Shown: positions 24,157 to 31,993 of the stretch, piece by piece | How positions within the stretch are numbered: position 1 is the stretch's first letter | Layout of the letters: every line of letters starts with the position of its first letter | DNA from: an uncultured Saprospiraceae bacterium | GTDB lineage: Bacteria; Bacteroidota; Bacteroidia; Chitinophagales; Saprospiraceae | Assembly (NCBI GenBank): GCA_937921825.1 | Contig: CAKZVK010000157.1 | Coordinates: forward strand, 1-35,730 | Direction: 5' to 3' | DNA: 35,730 bases | The notes under the pieces: model-generated | Database searches by the model: none | What the model was told of the DNA's origin: nothing | What the model saw: the letters and a program-made list of their open reading frames with translations, nothing else | Made by a program: the position numbers and the translations under genes

Positions 24157-24627
24157 ATGACCCTTAATATCGGAGATACTGCACCGACCTTTGTTTTGAA
24201 GGATTCTGCTATGCAAGATGTCGACCTTACATCCTACAAAGGCAAGAATGTTGTCTTGCTCTTTTTTCCGCTCGCATTTACTGGTGTATGTACAACTGAA
24301 CTTTGTCAGACCCGCGATGATATTTCAAAATTCAATAATGTGAATGCTGAAGTACTGGCGATATCTGTAGATTCCCCATTTACATTGGCAAAATTCAAAG
24401 AAGAGAATAAGCTTAATTTTCCATTGCTATCTGATTTTAATAAGGATGTTAGTCGTGCTTATCATGCTCTGTATGAGGAGTTTGTAGCAGGCATGAAGGG
24501 AGTTTCCAAGAGAGCCGCATTTGTACTGGATAAGACAGGTACAATAAAATATGCGGAGGTATTGGAAAATGCAGGGAATTTACCCAACTTTGAAGCAGTC
24601 CATGCTGCTTTAGCTCAACTTAATTAA
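24157..24627 (+). CDS. Peroxiredoxin (AhpC/TSA family, AhpE-like)
   Basis: This enzyme reduces peroxides in the cytosol using a reactive cysteine. The 156-residue protein has FFPLAFTGVCTTELC, the PxxxTxxC signature with Pro38, Thr42 and peroxidatic Cys45. Cys50 lies five residues later, and no C-terminal resolving cysteine is visible. The expected arginine is in SKRAAFVLDKTGTIKY. Length and the TELCQTRDD sequence match the AhpE/Prx group common in Bacteroidota. Cys50 could resolve the disulfide, as in Prx with a CxxxxC pair. Without that an external thiol would be needed. It heads a same-strand run with clpS 20 bases downstream. Confidence 0.9.
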   Translation: MTLNIGDTAPTFVLKDSAMQDVDLTSYKGKNVVLLFFPLAFTGVCTTELCQTRDDISKFNNVNAEVLAISVDSPFTLAKFKEENKLNFPLLSDFNKDVSRAYHALYEEFVAGMKGVSKRAAFVLDKTGTIKYAEVLENAGNLPNFEAVHAALAQLN

Positions 24628-24647
24628 ACAACCTTAATAGTTACCTA

Positions 24648-24959
24648 ATGGCAAATAAATCTAATCTATCTGTAGAAGAAGTAAATGAAGTGATGCAAGT
24701 AGAAGAGACAGCTACAGAACTCTTACAAGCCCAACTTATAGTATATAATGATGACTTTAACACCTTTGATTGGGTAATCCAATGCTTCATGGAGGTCTGT
24801 AGTCACACTTTCGAGCAATCTGAACAACTTTCACTGATCGTACATTACAAAGGAAAAGCAATTGTCAAAACAGGTAACTTTGACAGCCTTAAGCCTATGA
24901 AAGATGCTCTTGTAGAAAGAGGACTTTCTGCAGTGATCGATAATATGGTCATAAGATAG
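24648..24959 (+). CDS. clpS: ATP-dependent Clp protease adaptor ClpS
   Basis: ClpS brings proteins with N-degrons to the ClpAP or ClpCP protease. The 103-residue protein has the family core VYNDDFNTFDWVIQCFMEVC (binding-pocket NDD-xxT motif, with Asn39-Asp40-Asp41 region contacting the N-terminal residue), then HTFEQSEQLSLIVHYKGKAIVKTG, where the usual Met/His residues lie on the helix and the H-x-x-G-K pattern is kept. The extended N-terminus (about 30 residues) is the part that enters the Clp ATPase. The gene sits 4 bases before aat, which makes the second component of the same pathway, so the two are almost surely one operon. Confidence 0.92.
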   Translation: MANKSNLSVEEVNEVMQVEETATELLQAQLIVYNDDFNTFDWVIQCFMEVCSHTFEQSEQLSLIVHYKGKAIVKTGNFDSLKPMKDALVERGLSAVIDNMVIR

Positions 24960-24963
24960 CCTT

Positions 24964-25665
24964 ATGGCATTCTTTCTACCCGAAGAGGTAGATTTCTTTC
25001 CACATCCTTTTAGCTCTGACGAAGATGGACTCCTAGCAATGGGTAGTCGGCTCAGTGTAGATACCATGCTACTGGCTTATCAGTTTGGTATTTTCCCTTG
25101 GACAAGTGAGGGGCAAGCGTTATTGTGGTGGTATACCCATCCTCGCTGTGTTTTGTATCCAGATAATATCAAGATTTCTAAGAGTATGAGACCCTATCTC
25201 AATGGAAGCAAGTTTCGTTGGACGATAGATACAGCCTTTGATCGCGTCCTTGAGAACTGTAAGCAGCAGAAAAGAAGGGGACAAGAGGGTACATGGATAT
25301 TTCCTGAATTACAAGCTGTCTTTCACAACTTACATGAGCTAGGCTATGCCCATTCTATAGAGGTCTGGCGAGAGGATGAACTGGTAGGTGGTCTATATGG
25401 CATGGCCCTAGGGAAGATCTTTTTTGGAGAGTCTATGTTTGCCAAGGTGAGTAATGCTTCAAAATTTGGATTCATCAAGTTAGTACAATACCTCTCTGCT
25501 AGAGGTTACCATATGATAGACTGCCAGCAGCAGACGGAGCACCTCATGAGTATGGGCGCAGAAATGATCTCAAGTGAATTATTTTTTAGCAAGTTGAAAA
25601 AGAATATTTTAGCCACAGCTAATCCCTCTAAGTGGAACAAAGCAACAGCAGATGATAGCCTATAA
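24964..25665 (+). CDS. aat: Leucyl/phenylalanyl-tRNA-protein transferase
   Basis: Aat adds leucine or phenylalanine from charged tRNA to proteins with N-terminal Arg or Lys, making primary N-degrons that ClpS recognises. The 233-residue length is normal. Motifs visible are FFPHPFSSDEDGLLAMG, LLAYQFGIFPWTSEGQALLWWYTHPRCVLYP, a TWIFPEL segment, the GGLYGMALGKIFFGESMFAKVSNASKFGF core and the DCQQQTEHLMSMGAEM end. The motif after LLAMG reads SRLSVD where most members have GDLS, a small change with unknown effect. The start of the M16 peptidase gene overlaps the end of this gene by 14 bases. The order clpS-aat-M16 fits a role in protein breakdown. Confidence 0.95.
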   Translation: MAFFLPEEVDFFPHPFSSDEDGLLAMGSRLSVDTMLLAYQFGIFPWTSEGQALLWWYTHPRCVLYPDNIKISKSMRPYLNGSKFRWTIDTAFDRVLENCKQQKRRGQEGTWIFPELQAVFHNLHELGYAHSIEVWREDELVGGLYGMALGKIFFGESMFAKVSNASKFGFIKLVQYLSARGYHMIDCQQQTEHLMSMGAEMISSELFFSKLKKNILATANPSKWNKATADDSL

Positions 25666-26887
25666 AAGATATATACTAGACAATGGCCTGACCGTCGTCT
25701 TACATCAAGACAGGAGTACTCCCTTGGTCACTGTAAATGTGCTCTATAAGGTAGGATCTAAAAATGAACATCCTGAGCAGACGGGCTTTGCACATTTGTT
25801 TGAGCATCTCATGTTTGGGGGGTCAGAGAATGTGGCAGATTATGATACACCTATACAGAATGCGGGAGGAGATAATAATGCCTTTACAAATTCTGACTTG
25901 ACTAATTTTTATAATGTATTGCCTGCTGAAAACCTTGGTGTTGCACTATGGCTAGAATCAGATCGAATGCTAAAATTGGATTTCAACCAGAACAGTTTGG
26001 ATGTCCAAAAGAAGGTAGTCGTAGAAGAATTTAAAGAGACTAGTATCAATCAACCCTACGGCGATTTATGGCATCAGTTATCTGACTTAGCGTACAAAGA
26101 TCATCCTTACAGGTGGCCGACTATTGGATTAGTCCCAGAGCATATAGAAGAGGCTCAGCTATCAGATGTAGAGACTTTTTTCTATAATTTTTACAAGCCT
26201 AATAATGCCGTGCTTGTACTCTCTGGAAATTTTGAAATAGAAGAGACTAAAGCTGAAATAGAAAAGTGGTTTGGCAGTATACCCTCTGGTAAAATTTTCA
26301 AAGCCTCTATTCCTCAGGAGGATATACAGCAAGATTTTAGAAATAGAACACTAACCCGTCCTGTACCGTCTAATGCCCTATATATGGCCTTTCATATGTG
26401 CAGTAGAGACCATGAAGATTTTATTGCTTATGATATGCTTTCTGATGTATTGAGTGGTGGCCGATCTTCTCGCCTATATATAAATCTGCTGAAAGGTTCT
26501 GGTCTATTCAGCAGCATAGACGCTTATATTTCTGGCACTTTCGATCCTGGGTTATTTATAGTAGAAGCCAAACTGCTGGATGGGGCTGATATGGAAAAAG
26601 CTAAATTGCTCATCTGGGCAGAATTACAAAAACTCAAAGAAGAACTGGTCCAGGAAGAAGAACTCCAAAAAATAAAGAATAGCATGTTGAGTTCTGTGGC
26701 TTTTTCTGAAGTCAGTATAACCCATAAGGCGATTAATCTTGCCTACTACGAAATGCTAGGAGATATCGATAGGATAAATAAGCAAGAAGAAGAAATCGAT
26801 AGTGTCAAAGTAGAAGACCTCAAGAGAGTAGCCAATGAGATCTTGCATGAGCATAATTGCTCAGAGGTTATTTATATCAAGGAGTAA
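25652..26887 (+). CDS. M16 family zinc peptidase (pitrilysin/insulinase type)
   Basis: The 411-residue protein has the inverted zinc motif HLFEH (His48, Glu51, His52) in TGFAHLFEHLMFGGSEN, with a third ligand in the VVVEEFKET stretch about 75-77 residues on. The conserved AGGDNNAFTNSDLTNFY loop and later YKPNNAVLVLSGNF and DVLSGGRSSRLYINLLKG are also typical. There is no clear signal peptide, so it may be cytosolic or exported without one. M16B proteins often work as two-subunit enzymes with a non-catalytic partner. No second M16 gene is visible here, so this protein may form homodimers or pair with one elsewhere. It cleaves peptides of limited size, and the link to aat/clpS is by gene order only. 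Confidence 0.92.
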   Translation: MIAYKRYILDNGLTVVLHQDRSTPLVTVNVLYKVGSKNEHPEQTGFAHLFEHLMFGGSENVADYDTPIQNAGGDNNAFTNSDLTNFYNVLPAENLGVALWLESDRMLKLDFNQNSLDVQKKVVVEEFKETSINQPYGDLWHQLSDLAYKDHPYRWPTIGLVPEHIEEAQLSDVETFFYNFYKPNNAVLVLSGNFEIEETKAEIEKWFGSIPSGKIFKASIPQEDIQQDFRNRTLTRPVPSNALYMAFHMCSRDHEDFIAYDMLSDVLSGGRSSRLYINLLKGSGLFSSIDAYISGTFDPGLFIVEAKLLDGADMEKAKLLIWAELQKLKEELVQEEELQKIKNSMLSSVAFSEVSITHKAINLAYYEMLGDIDRINKQEEEIDSVKVEDLKRVANEILHEHNCSEVIYIKE

Positions 26888-27044
26888 GCGGGTCTAACGG
26901 CTGAAGGAAGCTTGATTTTCCTACCAATTCTAATCTTTTAGAGGTTCTAATCCTCTGGTTATTAAGGAAGTATTAAAGTACTGAATAAGGCAGGAGCATG
27001 AATTACCTTTATGGGTCCTTAGAAATAGATTTACCAGAGATAAC

Positions 27045-28622
27045 ATGAAAATGATAAGACCCTTACTGATATTACTTGCAAGTATTCCTTTTATTCTTTC
27101 AGCACAGGTAGATAATTATTCTTCCGGCCTTAATGGCCAAAAGATGGACTGGCTACTCTATTACCTACAGGAACATTACGTAGAGAAAGTAAATAATGAT
27201 AGTCTGACGGACTTGGCTATAAAGCGTATAGTGCAGGAGCTAGATCCGTACTCTTCTTACCAGACTAAGGAGGAAGCCGAAGAGCAACAGAATAGTGATA
27301 AAGGATATTCTGGTAAAGCGGCAGGTTTTAACTTCTATATGCTGAGAGATACCGCAATTGTTACCTACGTAAGTGGTGATGGTCCAGCTGCTGAGGCAGG
27401 ACTTATCAGAGGCGATCAGATTATAGAAATGGCTGGTCAGTCTATCATTGGAGATAAGCTGCAAGCTCTAAGAGATGTTATAAATGATAAGGAAGCAGAA
27501 GACATAAACTTAACTATCCTCAGAAGTGGAAGTACTAAGAAGATAAGCTATACCAAAGACCTTATCCCATGGAAAAGTATCACGGCAGGATACATGCTGA
27601 CTGACAGAGTCGGCTATATCAAGTTAGGCAAGTTTACCCTTAAGACGATGGAGGAGTTTGTACCTACACTGAATTATCTCAGGTCATTAGGTATGCAAGA
27701 GTTGGTGATAGATCTCAGAGGAAACTCTGGTGGTGTACTGTCTCAAGCTTTGGAGCTGGCTAATCAATTCCTCCAGGAAGGTCAGCTGATATATTATGAA
27801 GAAGGTCTTAATAGAGAGTACAAAGAATATAAAGCCGATGGTAAAGGGGGATGGATAAGAGGAAAAGTAGTACTCATCCAAGATGCCTATACGGCCTCAG
27901 CTAGCGAAATATTTATCGGGGCATTACAGGACTGGGATAGAGCAGTGGTGCTAGGAGTCTCTACTTTCGGTAAGGGCCTGATACAGCAGTCTTATAAGCT
28001 AGGAGACGGCTCTAATATCCGACTAACGGTAGGAAAGTATTGTACACCGAGTGGCCGCTATCTTCAGAGAGCAGAAGGTGTCAATAATAATGATTGGATG
28101 ACGCCATACAAGCAAGAACTCTCGGCTAATGCACTGACTTCAAAATTATCTGTGACTGAGAATCTCAAAGGAAAATCTAAATCGGGAAGATACCTTGTAA
28201 CAGGTCCTGGAGGAATAGTCCCAGATGTCTACTATGAATGGATAGATAATCAAGATTGGACCTTATTCAATGACCTTAATAACAATGGTCATATGTATCA
28301 TTTCACCACAGAATACGTGTACAAGCACAGAGAAGAAATGATGGGAGAATACAAAAGTGTTCCTCAGTTCAATGATGATAGAATAAGAGAAGCATTTATG
28401 CTCAAGGACCTAAGAAATTACTTGGAGTCACAGAATCTTAGTTATGAGTTGCCGAAAAACTTTCCTGATAATATCATCTATCAGATCAAAGCTTGGATAG
28501 CTTCTCAGTTATGGCATGATAATGCTTTTCATGAGATGGATAACATGGATGACAGAATAATATGGAGAGCGAGAGAAATCAATGAAGGCCGTGTCCATGA
28601 TATGTTAGGAATAACTTATTAA
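27045..28622 (+). CDS. S41 C-terminal processing peptidase
   Basis: The 525-residue protein begins with a signal peptide (about 1-20, FILSAQ). A PDZ domain covers about 90-170 (VSGDGPAAEAGLIRGDQIIEMAG). The tail-specific protease domain follows: GYIKLGKFTLKTMEEF, ELVIDLRGNSGGVLSQALELANQFL, and DAYTASASEIFIGALQDWDRAVVLGVSTFGKGLIQ. That gives the Ser285/Lys310 dyad with the usual 25-residue spacing. The C-terminal 170 residues (about 355-525) extend beyond the core. Such proteases act in the periplasm on C-termini of exported proteins. It is last in the plus-strand series, after a 157-base gap, and it overlaps the small membrane protein gene by 4 bases at their 3' ends. Confidence 0.93.
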   Translation: MKMIRPLLILLASIPFILSAQVDNYSSGLNGQKMDWLLYYLQEHYVEKVNNDSLTDLAIKRIVQELDPYSSYQTKEEAEEQQNSDKGYSGKAAGFNFYMLRDTAIVTYVSGDGPAAEAGLIRGDQIIEMAGQSIIGDKLQALRDVINDKEAEDINLTILRSGSTKKISYTKDLIPWKSITAGYMLTDRVGYIKLGKFTLKTMEEFVPTLNYLRSLGMQELVIDLRGNSGGVLSQALELANQFLQEGQLIYYEEGLNREYKEYKADGKGGWIRGKVVLIQDAYTASASEIFIGALQDWDRAVVLGVSTFGKGLIQQSYKLGDGSNIRLTVGKYCTPSGRYLQRAEGVNNNDWMTPYKQELSANALTSKLSVTENLKGKSKSGRYLVTGPGGIVPDVYYEWIDNQDWTLFNDLNNNGHMYHFTTEYVYKHREEMMGEYKSVPQFNDDRIREAFMLKDLRNYLESQNLSYELPKNFPDNIIYQIKAWIASQLWHDNAFHEMDNMDDRIIWRAREINEGRVHDMLGITY

Positions 28623-28876
28623 TTGATAATTCCAACTGCCAGCTCTACCCATATGAGTACAAGTATGGTAAGTGCTAGGAAGTAAAAGAGGTATCTCTTA
28701 GATCTAGTCATTGAAGATCTGCGAGACCAATTGTAGGCCATACAAGCTACAAAAAGCAAGAAGCCTGCTATCGAAAAATCTCCAAGTCCCCACTTGACTT
28801 CTTCTGTAACTTGCATAGCAAAAAGAGGTATGCAAAGGAATGTTGCAATAAGCCCCAGTTGCTTCAGAGTAACCAT
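28619..28876 (-). CDS. Small conserved membrane protein
   Basis: I place the start at 28876 (MVTLKQLGLIATFLCIPLF). The reading frame extends upstream to 28903, but those extra codons (MENGELSLR) come from a heptanucleotide tandem repeat. The resulting 85 residues form about three membrane helices: LGLIATFLCIPLFAMQV, FSIAGFLLFVACMAYNWS and YLFYFLALTILVLIWVELAVGII. The core VTEEVKWGLGDFSIAGFLLF and the final WVELAVGII resemble short uncharacterised membrane proteins I recall from Bacteroidota; their function is unknown. The gene is convergent with the S41 peptidase (4-base overlap of ends). It lies 64 bases downstream of the amidohydrolase, on the same strand. Confidence 0.65.
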   Translation of the reverse strand: MVTLKQLGLIATFLCIPLFAMQVTEEVKWGLGDFSIAGFLLFVACMAYNWSRRSSMTRSKRYLFYFLALTILVLIWVELAVGIIN

Positions 28877-28887
28877 CCTAAGTGATA

Positions 28888-28950
28888 ATTCTCCATTCTC
28901 CATTCTCCATTATCCATTATCCATTGTCAATTATAAATTATCATTTATCA
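28888..28950. repeat. Heptanucleotide tandem repeat (nine units)
   Basis: Nine consecutive 7-base units run from 28888: ATTCTCC three times, ATTATCC twice, then ATTGTCA, ATTATAA, ATTATCA and TTTATCA. The first unit lies 12 bases before the chosen start of the small membrane protein. The last two cover the TGA stop of the amidohydrolase. The array is graded, from identical units at one end to diverged ones at the other, as expected for expansion by slippage. Similar heptamer arrays are known from cyanobacteria and occur in Bacteroidota. Confidence 0.85.
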
Positions 28951-30557
28951 CCAAGTCTTTTAAAGTATTCATCCATACCCGGCTGATTTATTTTAAAACC
29001 TTCTTCCGCCTTGGCTTTGTCGGCAATTTTTCTGACATCACTTAAGAGTTTTTTTGCGTCATAGATTATGCCATCTTTGATGGTGTACTTGACACCACCG
29101 ACTCTTACGATTTCATTATCATCGGTGAGTTTGATAGCACCAGTGCCATAGAGTACTTTTAGATTGACCAGAGGATTTTCTTCTATTACTATGAGGTCTG
29201 CTCTTTTGCCTACTTCTATACTCCCTATCTCATCATCCATGCCTAGGGCCTCTGCACCAGATAGAGAGGCAGATCTAATAATTTCTAGAGGATGAAAGCC
29301 TGCTTCTCTGAGCAATTCTAGTTCTCTTATAAAACCAAAACCATAGAGCTTATAGATAAATCCTGAGTCAGATCCTGCTGTTACTCGGCCTCCTTGGTTT
29401 TTATATTCATTGATGAAGGTCATCCAGAGTTTGTAGTTGTCTCTCCAGTCCACCTCTTGCTCTGTACCCCAAAAGTGCCAGTAAGAACCGTGAGATATTT
29501 TACTAGGAAGAAAGAAACGCCATAGACTAGGGAGAGTATATATTTCGTGCCATTCTTCTCTACGAGCTCTATGGAGGTCTCTGCTGGCTTCATAAATATT
29601 GAAGGTCGGATCTATAGTAAAATCAAGGTCTATGAGTTCTTGCATGACGGCTTTCCATTTTTCAGAGTAGGGTGGTGCGGCTTGCTTCCAGAGTCTCCCC
29701 GCTTCTTGGAATCTATGCTGCTCGTTTTGGTAGTTATAGTCTAGCGGGTAGTCTTGTAAGGTTTTGTCGTGGAAGAGTGCCTCAGGTAATCCATACCAAT
29801 GTTCCATCGTCGTCAGACCAGCTTCTGCAGAATGTAAGACATTCCACCTCCCGACATCCATTTGTGCATGATGACAGGCAGAACGTAGACCCAGCTTTTT
29901 ATTTTCTCTTAGAGCAGCATCAAAAATCTTAGGCGAGAGTCCAAAAAACTTGATGCCATCAGCACCTTTCCGCGCATTATTCTGCACCCAAGTTCTGGCT
30001 TGCTCAGGTGTAGATATGGGATCTTCACTTCCTTGTCCAAATACTGTATAGGCTTGGATTCTTGGCGCTGTAATTTTGTTGGAGGCACTGAGCTCTTTAT
30101 GTTCTAGCGTCCAATCTAGACCGTTACCGCAGGACGGTTCTCTTATCGTCGTGATGCCATGACCCAACCATAGCTTGAATACGTATTCTGCAGTCGTTCC
30201 CTGCGAGTCACCTCCTATGTGACCATGCATGTCTACGAAGCCAGGTAAGACATACATGCCCTCTGCTGATATTTCGTGGCCCCCTGCTTTAAGTTTTGGT
30301 CGTCTTGTAGAATCTATTTCTACACCGGGGTATCCGACTTTTTTGATATTGGTGATGATATTATTTTCTACTATAATATCCACTGGTCCAGTAGGAGGGG
30401 CTCCAGTACTATTGATAAGAGTGGCACCTCTGATGATAAGCTGCGAGAAGGGGCCTTCTCCTTCATTTATCTGTGGTGCGGATTCTATCTGAGCAGAGAG
30501 TACCGAACTCAATAATAGGAATGTAATCAAGATGTATTTCATATGCTGGACCTTCAT
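28941..30557 (-). CDS. Secreted amidohydrolase family protein
   Basis: The 538-residue frame begins MKVQHMKYILITFLLLSSVLSAQ. The second methionine, at 30542, is the more likely start because it directly precedes the signal peptide. The metal-dependent hydrolase fold is clear: GLYVLPGFVDMHGHIGG-type site (His111, His113 by the longer numbering), ACHHAQMD and MEHWYGLPE for further histidine ligands, and VTAGSDSGF with the catalytic aspartate. The C-terminal strand is EIGSIEVGKRADLIVIEENPL. This is the TIM-barrel amidohydrolase group that includes imidazolonepropionase- and dipeptidase-like enzymes. The substrate cannot be read. The protein is exported to the periplasm. Its last codons lie in the heptanucleotide repeat. 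Confidence 0.9.
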   Translation of the reverse strand: MKVQHMKYILITFLLLSSVLSAQIESAPQINEGEGPFSQLIIRGATLINSTGAPPTGPVDIIVENNIITNIKKVGYPGVEIDSTRRPKLKAGGHEISAEGMYVLPGFVDMHGHIGGDSQGTTAEYVFKLWLGHGITTIREPSCGNGLDWTLEHKELSASNKITAPRIQAYTVFGQGSEDPISTPEQARTWVQNNARKGADGIKFFGLSPKIFDAALRENKKLGLRSACHHAQMDVGRWNVLHSAEAGLTTMEHWYGLPEALFHDKTLQDYPLDYNYQNEQHRFQEAGRLWKQAAPPYSEKWKAVMQELIDLDFTIDPTFNIYEASRDLHRARREEWHEIYTLPSLWRFFLPSKISHGSYWHFWGTEQEVDWRDNYKLWMTFINEYKNQGGRVTAGSDSGFIYKLYGFGFIRELELLREAGFHPLEIIRSASLSGAEALGMDDEIGSIEVGKRADLIVIEENPLVNLKVLYGTGAIKLTDDNEIVRVGGVKYTIKDGIIYDAKKLLSDVRKIADKAKAEEGFKINQPGMDEYFKRLGDK

Positions 30558-30580
30558 TTCTTACAAGGTACATAGAAAAC

Positions 30581-30612
30581 AAAAAAAGACCATCCACATT
30601 GGACGGTCTTTT
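30581..30612 (-). terminator. Terminator of the KEV-repeat protein gene
   Basis: A 13-bp stem with one mismatch (30584-30596 with 30600-30612) closes a three-base loop. On the minus strand it is followed by a T-run (As at 30581-30587). It lies about 50 bases after the stop at 30661, between two minus-strand genes. Confidence 0.85.
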
Positions 30613-30660
30613 GTTAAAGAACCGAAAAGCTTTCTTCCCGGTCAATACACCTTTTCATCT

Positions 30661-31944
30661 TTATACTCCGCCGTTAAGCTTGTCTTGCATTTCTTTGAGT
30701 GCATCCCAGTTTCCTGCTGCAGCTAGTTTTGCTTGTGCTGGCCAGCTGCCTGGATTATGCATTTGGTACCTTGGACCTGCTGCCTCTAGAATAGCTCTGA
30801 GCTGTTCTGGAGTACTAGCCGCCATCTGTGCAAAAGTTGTAACACCTCCATCCACAAGGATCTGAGACAACTTAGGTCCGATACCTTCTATTTTCTTTAG
30901 ATCATCAGGCTTAGCTGGTGCAGCAGGTGCTGCTGGTACTGGGGTAGGTGTCGTCTCCTTCTTGACTCTTCTTCTGTCTACCTCCTTAGCCTCACTATCC
31001 ATCGTCGTTCTAGAAGTTTCTACAGCTTCTCCTCTTGTCTTCTTCATAGTCTGGGCCATCATAGCTTGTAGCTGGGCCATATCTATTTCCTGTATGACTT
31101 CTACTTCTTTGATGATTTCTACTGGTACTTCCTTGATGACTTCCACTTCTACTTCTACTTCTCTGATTACTTCTACAGGTACCTCCTTGATGACCTCTAC
31201 TTCCTTAATGACCTCTACCTCTTTGATCACCTCTACAGGTACTTCTTTTATCACCTCTTTGATGACCTCTTTTTCTACGATTCTTTCTACAGGTACTTCT
31301 TTAGTTACCTCCACTTCTTTGATCACTTCTACTTCTTTAGCAACTGCTACTTCTTTGGTTACCTGCACCTCACGGATTACTTCTACAGGTACTTCTTTGA
31401 TCACCTCTATTTCTTTGATAATTTCTACAGGTACTTCTTTGACTACCTCTACAGTTACTTCTTTGATCACCTCTATTTCTTTGATGACTTCTACTTCTTT
31501 TGGTACAGTAACCTCCTTGATGACTTCTACTTCTTTGATCACTTCCACCTCTTTGATCACCTCTACGGGTACTTCTTTGATCACCTCTACTTCTTTTATT
31601 ACTTCCACTTCTTTGATCACCTCTACTGGTACCTCTTTTACCACTTCCACCTCTTTGATCTTTTCTACAGGTACTTCTTTAATTACTTCCACTTCTTTTA
31701 CCACTTCTGTGATGCCAGCTGCAGTCCTTTCGTCAAGTAATTTTTTGGTCGTAAAAAATTTAGAATCTAAAGCTTTGTACTTTATGATTTCATCTTCATT
31801 TCTTGCCTTGAGGCTTTCTATTTCTAATTTCTGATTGGATATAGTTCTGTCAAAAGAGCTAGTATCTATCTTCTTGGAGTTTCCAGCTAACCAACCTAGC
31901 AGTCCAGCTATCGAGGTTAATATAAGAGGTAGAGTGAAACACAT
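30661..31944 (-). CDS. Membrane-anchored KEV-repeat protein with C-terminal HHH domain
   Basis: The 427-residue protein has four parts. Residues 2-20 are a membrane helix (LPLILTSIAGLLGWLAG). Residues 25-78 are a short helical linker. Residues 80-286 are a long tandem repeat built on KEVEVI and KEVPVEVI units of six and eight residues. Residues 290-345 are polar and proline-rich. Residues 347-427 carry a helix-hairpin-helix type domain: DDLKKIEGIGPKLSQILVDGG, TTFAQMAASTPEQLRAILEAAGPRYQMHNPGSWP and LAAAGNWDALKEMQDKL. That C-terminal domain is widely attached to Bacteroidota proteins and resembles DNA-binding HHH modules, though its function is not settled. The alternating hydrophobic and charged residues would suit an extended beta rod or stalk rather than a heptad coiled coil. 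It sits 49 bases after the OmpA-like gene and is likely co-transcribed. Confidence 0.75.
   Translation of the reverse strand: MCFTLPLILTSIAGLLGWLAGNSKKIDTSSFDRTISNQKLEIESLKARNEDEIIKYKALDSKFFTTKKLLDERTAAGITEVVKEVEVIKEVPVEKIKEVEVVKEVPVEVIKEVEVIKEVEVIKEVPVEVIKEVEVIKEVEVIKEVTVPKEVEVIKEIEVIKEVTVEVVKEVPVEIIKEIEVIKEVPVEVIREVQVTKEVAVAKEVEVIKEVEVTKEVPVERIVEKEVIKEVIKEVPVEVIKEVEVIKEVEVIKEVPVEVIREVEVEVEVIKEVPVEIIKEVEVIQEIDMAQLQAMMAQTMKKTRGEAVETSRTTMDSEAKEVDRRRVKKETTPTPVPAAPAAPAKPDDLKKIEGIGPKLSQILVDGGVTTFAQMAASTPEQLRAILEAAGPRYQMHNPGSWPAQAKLAAAGNWDALKEMQDKLNGGV
31087..31707. repeat. Tandem 18/24-base repeats encoding the KEV repeat region
   Basis: About 30 repeats of units such as ACCTCTACTTCTTTGATC follow one another, coding for KEVEVI-type hexapeptides with PVEV inserts. 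Codons at equivalent positions differ often, so the array is not freshly duplicated. Such regions can gain or lose units by recombination, which would alter rod length. Confidence 0.85.
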
Positions 31945-31993
31945 GATTTATAAATTTTAGGTGTTTTATTTAATAATTAGTGGTCGATTAGTT

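Noticed and set aside
26930-26957. A tRNA T-arm-like string AGAGGTTCTAATCCTCT before the S41 peptidase gene
   Set aside because: The loop has T where a purine is required, and no matching acceptor stem, D-arm or anticodon arm could be built on either side.
30962-31834. A 290-codon open frame on the plus strand opposite the KEV-repeat gene
   Set aside because: Its product is a monotonous STSLITSTGTSL repeat that is simply the complement of the KEV codons. It has no start signal or family look, while the minus-strand protein has a membrane helix and a recognised C-terminal domain.
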